The notes under the pieces were generated by a model. That model was not told the origin of the DNA, searched no databases, and saw nothing but the letters and a program-made list of their open reading frames with translations. A stretch of 64,000 bases of DNA. Origin: Faecalicatena contorta (GTDB taxonomy: Bacteria; Bacillota; Clostridia; Lachnospirales; Lachnospiraceae). Below, piece after piece: positions 58,667 to 64,000 of the stretch. How positions within the stretch are numbered: the first letter of the stretch is position 1; every line of letters starts with the position of its first letter. The stretch covers positions 1-64,000 of the forward strand of contig NZ_JAFBIX010000003.1 in assembly GCF_021531895.1 (NCBI RefSeq), written 5' to 3'. Made by a program: the position numbers and the translations under genes.

Positions 58667-58890
58667 TTACTTGGTGAGGTTCTACACGAACCTAGTAAGC
58701 AATATACAACCTGCTGGCTTAGCGAGGTCCTTTCGAGCTTAGCAGCATGGTTGTCTCCTTACTTACTTGGTGAGGTTCTTCACGAACCTAGTAAGCAATA
58801 TACAACCTGCTGGCTTAGCGAGGTCCTTTCGAGCTTAGCAGCATGGTTGTCTCCTTACTTACTTGGTGAGATTCTTTACAAACCTGACAA
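58667..58890 (-). repeat. 96-bp leader repeat of leuS: two full copies and a partial third, each full copy with a mini-ORF
   Basis: Copies start at 58667, 58763 and 58859 (plus coordinates). The two full copies differ at one base (58683); the third is a diverged partial copy of about 30 bases touching the T-box terminator. In minus sense each full copy reads TAAGGAGACAACC, ATG CTG CTA AGC TCG AAA GGA CCT CGC TAA: a Shine-Dalgarno 6 bases before a ten-codon ORF (MLLSSKGPR) at 58815-58844 and 58719-58748. Pairing elements are ACAACC with GGTTGT around the mini-ORF, and AGGTTC with GAACCT inside AGTAAG/CTTACT. All of this is transcribed only when the T-box lets RNA polymerase through. Confidence 0.85.
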
Positions 58891-58891
58891 T

Positions 58892-59166
58892 AAAAAAGCC
58901 TTCACATCTCTCAAGAGACGAAAAGGCTTAGCTTCCGTGGTACCACTCTTCTTCATATGGATGTAAAACTCCATATGCACTCATTCTTTTCTGTAACGGG
59001 AAATCCCGCTCCTGCCTATACTATTATGGCTGCTTCAAACCGCCATATCATTCAGCAGAAGAACTCCGAGGCGAGTTGGGAGATTACGCTTACTGTCTTG
59101 CACCACCCGACAGCTCTCTGTAAACGATAGGCTCTTAATACTCCTCATCAACGTTTCTATCATATA
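58892..59166 (-). ncRNA. T-box leader, leucine-specific, upstream of leuS
   Basis: A T-box riboswitch sensing uncharged tRNA-Leu. The conserved T-box sequence AAGAGTGGTACCACGGAAGC is at 58931-58950, with the UGGU that pairs to the tRNA acceptor end. The terminator (AAGCCTT ... AAGGCTT followed by TTTTTT) is at 58892-58929. Stem I includes GGGTGGTGCAAGACAGTA and the specifier region TAATCTCCCAACTCGCC; CTC (Leu) at 59080-59082 is the likely specifier codon, which agrees with the gene downstream. Uncharged tRNA stabilises the antiterminator and allows leuS expression. Confidence 0.93.
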
Positions 59167-59184
59167 TAAACTATTTGCCTAATT

Positions 59185-59213
59185 ATTATATGAAGAATGT
59201 TAAAATAAGTCAA
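59185..59213 (-). promoter_or_regulatory. Promoter of the leuS T-box transcript
   Basis: TTGACT (59208-59213) and TATAAT (59185-59190) in minus sense with a 17-base spacer: a near-consensus sigma-A promoter placed about 20 bases before the T-box. Confidence 0.88.
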
Positions 59214-59288
59214 CCCCCTTGTTTTACTTTCCATTACACAACAAACAAAACATTGATCATCTTTCCATGAAAATGTATAATTTTAAGG

Positions 59289-59317
59289 TTGTTCCCTCTA
59301 CACCTTTAGTGTATAAT
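59289..59317 (+). promoter_or_regulatory. Promoter of the P-loop protein gene
   Basis: TTGTTC (59289-59294) and TATAAT (59312-59317) with a 17-base spacer, about 60 bases before the gene start. It is divergent from the leuS promoter. Confidence 0.75.
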
Positions 59318-59379
59318 AGACATAAGTAAATCGTACTGAGGTGTTCAGTATAATATGATACATAAAGGAGAGATTTCCC

Positions 59380-59802
59380 ATGGTAAATTTATTAACAGGT
59401 CCGAAAGGCAGCGGAAAAACACAACAAATGATCGAACAGGCTAACGCAAAAGCAAAAGAATGTAACGGCAATGTAGTATTTATCAAGAAAACTCACAGAG
59501 ATACAGCAAGTGTTGCATTTGATATCCGTACAATTTGTATGGATGATTTCCCGACAATTACCAATACAGACGAATACATTGGATTCTTATATGGCATGTA
59601 TAGTTCTAACCACGATATCGAATGTATCTTTATCGATGGTATTCTGAAGCATGCTGATATTTCTTTAGACAGCATGCCCGATTTTATTGAAAGACTGAAA
59701 AAGATCTCAAAGGAATGTGGTATTGATTTCTATGTCAGCATTAGTGCCGATAAAGCTGATTTATCAGGTGTTAATGCCGAGGGATGCACATTTTTGAACT
59801 AA
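59380..59802 (+). CDS. Small P-loop NTPase-like protein of unknown function
   Basis: A 140-residue protein. Walker A is LLTGPKGSGKTQQMIEQA near the N-terminus (residues about 4-21), and DIECIFIDGIL near residues 78-88 is a plausible Walker B. The rest alternates strands and helices (RLKKISKECGIDFYVSISAD), so it looks like a complete minimal P-loop domain with no added effector domain. No family was recognised. AAAGGAGAG lies before the ATG. It is read away from leuS and ends before CapA. Confidence 0.75.
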   Translation: MVNLLTGPKGSGKTQQMIEQANAKAKECNGNVVFIKKTHRDTASVAFDIRTICMDDFPTITNTDEYIGFLYGMYSSNHDIECIFIDGILKHADISLDSMPDFIERLKKISKECGIDFYVSISADKADLSGVNAEGCTFLN

Positions 59803-59819
59803 TATAACTATTTCAAAAG

Positions 59820-59850
59820 GAAAGGGCAGTCCAATCGGGCTGCCCTTTAT
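59820..59850 (+). terminator. Hairpin after the P-loop gene
   Basis: AAAGGGCAG and CTGCCCTTT (59821-59829 and 59840-59848) form a 9-bp stem. The following ATGGTAC is not a U tract, so it may be only a partial terminator; it ends 13 bases before the capA ATG and takes the place of a ribosome site. Confidence 0.5.
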
Positions 59851-59861
59851 GGTACAAAAAG

Positions 59862-61016
59862 ATGAGTGGTATCAAAGATGCAAAAAAGAAAAGAGCCAGA
59901 CGCCAGAAGATGAAAAGACTTCGCATAATGTTGTGCATTCTTCTTTTTCTCTTTCTATGTATTCTACTGTTTTTGACAGTGCGTTCTTTTCATTCTAAAG
60001 ATAAAGAAAAGAAGGTAGAAACACCTCCGCCTTCTGAAAATATTGGTACATCCAAAGTCGATGTACAGGAACTAGTGATTAACAGTACAGAACCTTCCGA
60101 CTCTGAAGCACCGGTTTCTATTACCGTAAGTTCTATGGGTGACTGTACACTGGGAACAGATGTCAACTTTGCGCAATCGACCAGTCTTCCGGCATATTAC
60201 GATATCAACGGTCCCGATTACTTTTTCCAAAATGTTCGATCCATACTGGAAGCAGATGATCTGTCAATTGTAAATATGGAAGGAACCCTTACCACCTCCG
60301 ACCAGCGCGCAGACAAAACTTATGCGTTTAAAGCCTCCCAGGATTACGTCAAGATTCTTTCCGACAGTTCTATAGAAGCTGCTAACTTGGCTAACAACCA
60401 CAGCATGGATTATGGGGAGCAAAGTTATACTGATACAATCAATGCTTTAGATGATGCAGGCATCGCAAGTTTTGGCTTTGAACATGTGAAAATTCTGGAC
60501 ATCAAAGGGATCAAGGTAGGTGTTACCGGTATCTACGAACTTGCAGAACATCTGGAAAAGAAGCAGCAGGTAAAAGAGAATATAGCTGCATTAAAAAAAG
60601 CAGGCGCACAATTAATCATTATTAATTTTCACTGGGGAATGGAGCGAGAATACCAGCCAAACGATACACAGAAGCAATTGGCACATCTGGCAATCGACGA
60701 AGGTGCCGATCTGGTAATCGGTCATCACCCTCATGTATTACAGGGTATCGAAAAGTATAAAGACAAATATATTGCTTACAGCCTGGGAAATTTCTGTTTC
60801 GGAGGGAACTCCAATCCAACAGACAAAGATACCATGATCTTTCAGCAGACATTTACCATTACAGAAAATGGGGTTGAAAAAGACGACAACATCAATATCA
60901 TTCCATGTTCGCTTTCTTCCGCCAGCAGCTACAATGATTATCGTCCTACACCGCTAGACGAAGACGAAAAGCAACGAGTACTGAACAAAATCAAAGAATA
61001 TAGTTCGAATCTGTGA
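59862..61016 (+). CDS. CapA-family metallophosphatase-like protein
   Basis: A 384-residue protein with an N-terminal basic stretch and one membrane anchor (IMLCILLFLFLCILLFLTVR, residues about 22-41), so the domain faces outward. The CapA/PgsA fold is shown by SSMGDCTLGTDVNFAQS, IVNMEGTLTTSDQ, AANLANNHSMDYGEQSY, IINFHWGMEREYQPNDTQKQ and LVIGHHPHVLQGIEKY. Members take part in poly-gamma-glutamate or capsule biosynthesis or act as phosphatases; no other capsule genes are near. There is no clear Shine-Dalgarno before the ATG, only the hairpin of the preceding gene, so coupling to the upstream gene is likely. Confidence 0.85.
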   Translation: MSGIKDAKKKRARRQKMKRLRIMLCILLFLFLCILLFLTVRSFHSKDKEKKVETPPPSENIGTSKVDVQELVINSTEPSDSEAPVSITVSSMGDCTLGTDVNFAQSTSLPAYYDINGPDYFFQNVRSILEADDLSIVNMEGTLTTSDQRADKTYAFKASQDYVKILSDSSIEAANLANNHSMDYGEQSYTDTINALDDAGIASFGFEHVKILDIKGIKVGVTGIYELAEHLEKKQQVKENIAALKKAGAQLIIINFHWGMEREYQPNDTQKQLAHLAIDEGADLVIGHHPHVLQGIEKYKDKYIAYSLGNFCFGGNSNPTDKDTMIFQQTFTITENGVEKDDNINIIPCSLSSASSYNDYRPTPLDEDEKQRVLNKIKEYSSNL

Positions 61017-61100
61017 TGAACAAACTGACCAATAATCCATTCTTGAATTTCAACAACAAAAGTGTTAAGATGAAAGTACGCACTTGCATGGAGGTATGCT

Positions 61101-61679
61101 ATGGATGAGACAAGTCAGAAAATCATTGACGCCACGATGTCTTTAATACGGGACAAAGGATATGTAGCTACAACTACCAAGGATATCGCAAAAACTGCAG
61201 GTGTCAATGAATGCACTCTGTTCCGTAAATTTAAAAGCAAAAAAGATATCGTTTTACATGGCGTGGCCCAGGAGAAATGGCGCGGAAATATTACTCCAGA
61301 GATCTTCCAGAATGTCACATGGGACTTGCAGCATGATCTGGAAATGTTCATGAATGCATATATGGAGAGGATGACACCCGATTTTGTGAATCTTTCCATT
61401 GGATTACGGGCACCACAGCTTTATGATGATACAGCCTCATTAATTATGAAAGTTCCACAGGCGTTCTTATCTTCTCTCGTAGATTATTTTAAAAAAATGG
61501 AAGAAAAAGGGAAATTACCACATCTGGATTTTGAATGCCTGGCGCTCACTATCTTTTCATCCACTTTTGGATATACTTTTTTACGCGCATCCTTTGATGA
61601 TAAGTTGACGTCTATAGAGAAAAAAGCCTTTATTAAGCAAAGCGTCGAAGTGTTTTGCCGGGGAATTCCGCAAATATAA
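61101..61679 (+). CDS. TetR-family transcriptional regulator
   Basis: A 192-residue regulator. The N-terminal TetR helix-turn-helix covers residues about 4-50: QKIIDATMSLIRDKGYVATT, TKDIAKTAGVNECTLFRKFK and SKKDIVLHGV. The C-terminal part is the helical ligand-binding domain and is not conserved. GGAGG lies 8 bases before the ATG. Its ligand and targets are not evident; ilvB starts 94 bases later on the same strand, but the two functions need not be linked. Confidence 0.88.
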   Translation: MDETSQKIIDATMSLIRDKGYVATTTKDIAKTAGVNECTLFRKFKSKKDIVLHGVAQEKWRGNITPEIFQNVTWDLQHDLEMFMNAYMERMTPDFVNLSIGLRAPQLYDDTASLIMKVPQAFLSSLVDYFKKMEEKGKLPHLDFECLALTIFSSTFGYTFLRASFDDKLTSIEKKAFIKQSVEVFCRGIPQI

Positions 61680-61772
61680 TGAATCAGGTACTATCGGATA
61701 TTTATTTATCTGGCAGTACCTTAAATATTAATTTTATGCAAGCAAGTACATGCATACAAAGGAGGTCGAAAT

Positions 61773-63512
61773 ATGAAAATATCTGGTGCTGAATTATTTG
61801 TAAAAGCTTTAAAGGAAGAAAAGGTTGACGTACTGTTTGCCTATCCCGGAGGGCAGGCCATTAATCTGTTTCATGCCCTTTATGGCGAAACAGATATCAA
61901 AGTCATCCTGCCGCGGCATGAACAGGGATTAGTTCATGCTGCTGATGGTTATGCCCGTTCTACCGGAAAAGTTGGTGTCTGTCTTGTAACAAGCGGACCA
62001 GGTGCCGCCAATCTGGTAACCGGCATTGCGACTGCCAATTATGACAGTGTTCCAATGGTATGTTTTACAGGACAGGTGCCGACAAAACTAATCGGTAATG
62101 ACTCTTTTCAGGAAGTAAATATTGTTGATATTACCAAAAGCATCAGCAAATACGCAGTTACTGTTAAAAGGAGAGAAAATCTGGCTGAAATTATAAAAAA
62201 AGCATTCTATATCGCCAAGACCGGGAAGCCAGGAGTCGTGGTAGTTGACATTCCAAAAGATATTCAACAGGAATTGGGAAGCGATGATTACCCTTGCACA
62301 GTAGATACTCAGGACTGCAAGCCCAAAAACACCACTCCTTCCCTTCAGATTATCAAAGCCTTAGACATACTAGATCACTCCAAAAGGCCTGTTTTCTTAA
62401 TCGGTGGTGGTGTAAATATAGCTCATGCAGGTAAAGAAATGACAAAACTAATCCAACTGACCGGCATCCCTGCTGTCACGACGATCATGGGAAAAGGTGC
62501 CATACCATCCGACCATGAACTATACATTGGAAACATAGGCATTCACGGCAGTTATGCTGCAAATTCTGCAATCAGTCAGTGCGATGTACTATTTTCTATC
62601 GGGGCAAGATTTAACGACCGCATTACAGGAAAAACGGACGAATTCGCGCCAAATGCAAAAATCATCCGCGTTGACATAGATCCAATCTGCATTTCCAGAA
62701 ATATTGAAGCAGATCTTTCTATCGTTGCTGACGCAAAAGATGTAATCTGCTCATTACTTGAGAAAGCCGGCCCTTTAAATATCAGAAGTTGGACAGAACA
62801 AATCAACACATGGAAAAAAGCACACCCTATCCATATATCCGGCGACGGTATGACACCTGAGTCGATTATCGGTCAGATCAACCAGATATTCAAAAATGCT
62901 ATCATCGCAACAGATGTCGGACAACATCAATTATGGACGACTCAGTTTCTTGATCTCAATGAGCACAAACAACTTCTGACTTCTGGCGGTCTCGGAACTA
63001 TGGGGTATGGTTTCCCGGCAGCACTTGGAGCCAAAATTGGAAACCCTGAAAAAGATGTGATCGTAATATCCGGGGATGGAAGTATACAGATGAATATTCA
63101 GGAATTAGCTACTGCTGTTGTAAATGAACTGTCGATTATTATCTGTATCTTCAACAACAGCTATCTGGGAAATGTAAGGCAATGGCAGGAGATGTTCTAC
63201 CAAAAACACTATTCGCAGACCTGCCTTCGCCGCCGCAAAAGCTGTGCCGCTATCTGTAATACACCAACCCAAAACTGTCCGGAATATACTCCTGATTTTA
63301 TACGTCTGGCAGAAAGCTATGGTGCAAAAGGAATCCGTGTCACAGAAGAATCGGAAATAGCAGATGCACTCACCGAAGCAAAGCAAAACCAGAAAGCACC
63401 AACAATCATTGAATTTATCATTGAACAAGAATTGAATGTACTGCCGATCGTCCCGCCAGGCAGACCGTTACAGCATATGATTTTAGAAGATCTGCAAGTG
63501 AATGCTTATTAA
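61773..63512 (+). CDS. ilvB: Acetolactate synthase large subunit with four-cysteine insertion
   Basis: A 579-residue thiamine diphosphate enzyme of the IlvB family, condensing pyruvate for branched-chain amino acids or acetoin. The catalytic Glu is in ILPRHEQGLVHAADGYARS, the TPP/Mg motif is VISGDGSIQMNIQELATAV ending in the Asn pair of IFNNSYLG. Compared with the usual IlvB there is an insertion around residues 482-505 with Cys484, 491, 495 and 502, spaced C-x6-C-x3-C-x6-C and bracketed by basic residues (TCLRRRKSC). No small regulatory subunit gene (ilvN) follows. AAAGGAGG lies 6 bases before the ATG. Confidence 0.88.
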   Translation: MKISGAELFVKALKEEKVDVLFAYPGGQAINLFHALYGETDIKVILPRHEQGLVHAADGYARSTGKVGVCLVTSGPGAANLVTGIATANYDSVPMVCFTGQVPTKLIGNDSFQEVNIVDITKSISKYAVTVKRRENLAEIIKKAFYIAKTGKPGVVVVDIPKDIQQELGSDDYPCTVDTQDCKPKNTTPSLQIIKALDILDHSKRPVFLIGGGVNIAHAGKEMTKLIQLTGIPAVTTIMGKGAIPSDHELYIGNIGIHGSYAANSAISQCDVLFSIGARFNDRITGKTDEFAPNAKIIRVDIDPICISRNIEADLSIVADAKDVICSLLEKAGPLNIRSWTEQINTWKKAHPIHISGDGMTPESIIGQINQIFKNAIIATDVGQHQLWTTQFLDLNEHKQLLTSGGLGTMGYGFPAALGAKIGNPEKDVIVISGDGSIQMNIQELATAVVNELSIIICIFNNSYLGNVRQWQEMFYQKHYSQTCLRRRKSCAAICNTPTQNCPEYTPDFIRLAESYGAKGIRVTEESEIADALTEAKQNQKAPTIIEFIIEQELNVLPIVPPGRPLQHMILEDLQVNAY

Positions 63513-63545
63513 AAAAGTGGAGGATCTCATCTTTCCTCCACTTAT
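63512..63545 (-). terminator. Terminator of the AEC permease (convergent with ilvB)
   Basis: AAGTGGAGGA and TCCTCCACTT (63515-63524 and 63534-63543) form a 10-bp stem. In minus sense it is followed by TTTTTTAATAAG, so it best serves the permease; it can also fold in the ilvB transcript but without a U tract. Confidence 0.8.
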
Positions 63546-63569
63546 CGTTCCGCCAATCAGCTCAGTTCA

Positions 63570-64000
63570 TTATATGTAAAACAGGAATTCATACAATAAC
63601 GTAATCAAAGGCATGGTAATGATACAGAAAATAACAGACATTACATTAATTACGCTGGCATATTGCGCATCTTTATTATATATCTGGGCAAGCTGAGTTA
63701 CCATAGCTGCCGAAGGTGCCGCTGTAGCAAGTAATACAACCATAAAGATATATTCTGCATCATTATGTAAGCCCAGATGACCCAGGAATGCAAAGGACAC
63801 TGTTGCAATCAACGGAAATACAATCAACCGCAGCAGACAGATCAGATAAGGACGTTTTTGTCTGAACACCCACAGAAGATTCACATCTCCAATGACCATA
63901 CCAATGACCAGCATGCTGGCGGTACTCACCATATCGCCAAACCCACTGACACTACTGCCTATTACAACTGGAAGCCTGATTCCAGTGGCAAAAAATACGA
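63570..64000 (-). CDS. AEC (auxin efflux carrier) family permease, C-terminal part
   Basis: The open minus frame runs to the window edge, so the start is outside. The visible part reads FFATGIRLPVVIGSSVSGFG, DMVSTASMLVIGMVIGD, LLCLLRLIVFPLIATVSFAF and then ATAAPSAAMVTQLAQIYNKD before a last membrane segment. These are the C-terminal five transmembrane segments of AEC-family permeases, often annotated as malate or auxin-like carriers; the substrate here is not known. No ribosome site can be assessed. Confidence 0.85.
   Translation of the reverse strand, partial: VFFATGIRLPVVIGSSVSGFGDMVSTASMLVIGMVIGDVNLLWVFRQKRPYLICLLRLIVFPLIATVSFAFLGHLGLHNDAEYIFMVVLLATAAPSAAMVTQLAQIYNKDAQYASVINVMSVIFCIITMPLITLLYEFLFYI

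Noticed and set aside
61679-61792. 37-codon ORF between tetR and ilvB with several Val, Leu and Ile codons, as a possible ilv leader peptide
   Set aside because: No convincing ribosome site, branched-chain codons are scattered rather than clustered, and no terminator/antiterminator pair follows.

Overview
The window reads as chromosome of a low-GC Gram-positive anaerobe, most likely a member of Lachnospiraceae (Clostridia). This rests on gene content and order: tig-clpP-clpX-lon-ysxC, secA-prfB-hom-(homoserine kinase-like)-lysC, uvrC-hprK-glk, a class III fructose-bisphosphatase, a DUF1846 gene, a eukaryote-type HisA, strong AGGAGG ribosome sites and a T-box in front of leuS. Genus and species cannot be fixed from sequence reading alone.

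Left end (1-2.5 kb): a decayed accessory patch. A DUF1016-type nuclease fragment runs off the edge, followed by a relic of a Schlafen/AlbA_2-type gene with in-frame stops, an intact RhuM-family gene, about 350 bp of degenerate DNA, and the first 88 or so codons of uvrB with its promoter and a LexA-like box. 2.5-14 kb: an acyltransferase, a sulfite/nitrite reductase-type protein, an AI-2E family permease, then (all on the minus strand, transcribed towards low coordinates) the protein-quality-control cluster trigger factor, ClpP, ClpX, Lon and the GTPase YsxC, preceded by a lipoprotein and a DJ-1 family protein. 14-23.5 kb: a CYTH protein and an XRE regulator on plus, then the secA-prfB-hom-thrB-like-lysC series on minus, in which prfB carries its programmed +1 frameshift, then an orphan eukaryote-type hisA. 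23.5-28.5 kb: an Asn-rich lipoprotein, fbp, dapB-dapA and a double-OB-fold SSB-like protein. 28.6-36 kb: typA-PAP2-PsiE-like, hpf, a structured tandem repeat, yigZ and a bifunctional penicillin-binding protein. 36-46.7 kb: glucokinase, hprK, uvrC, ftsH (minus), DUF1846 and pyrG (plus), glf (minus). 46.7-53 kb: sbcCD, a YkgJ-like cysteine-cluster protein and an Rpn-family nuclease.

53-56 kb is a second loose region: a threonine synthase-like enzyme, a nitrilase relic lacking its catalytic core, a small membrane protein with a GGADGPT motif, and a MerR/TipA-type regulator divided by an in-frame UGA, with a ribosome site placed exactly where a separate effector domain would start. 56-59.2 kb is leuS with a complete T-box leader and, between the T-box terminator and the start codon, two near-identical 96-bp repeats that each carry a Shine-Dalgarno and a ten-codon ORF beginning Met-Leu-Leu. 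The right end holds a small P-loop protein, CapA, TetR, an acetolactate synthase with a four-cysteine insertion and a partial AEC permease.

The aspartate pathway is spread over the window: lysC, hom and the homoserine kinase-like gene in one operon, dapA-dapB in another, thrC-like separately. I do not see a CRISPR array, rRNA, tRNA, intact transposase or prophage. The least explained structures are the leuS leader repeats, the UGA-split TipA-like regulator, the 66-bp repeat pair by yigZ, and the cysteine insertion in IlvB.
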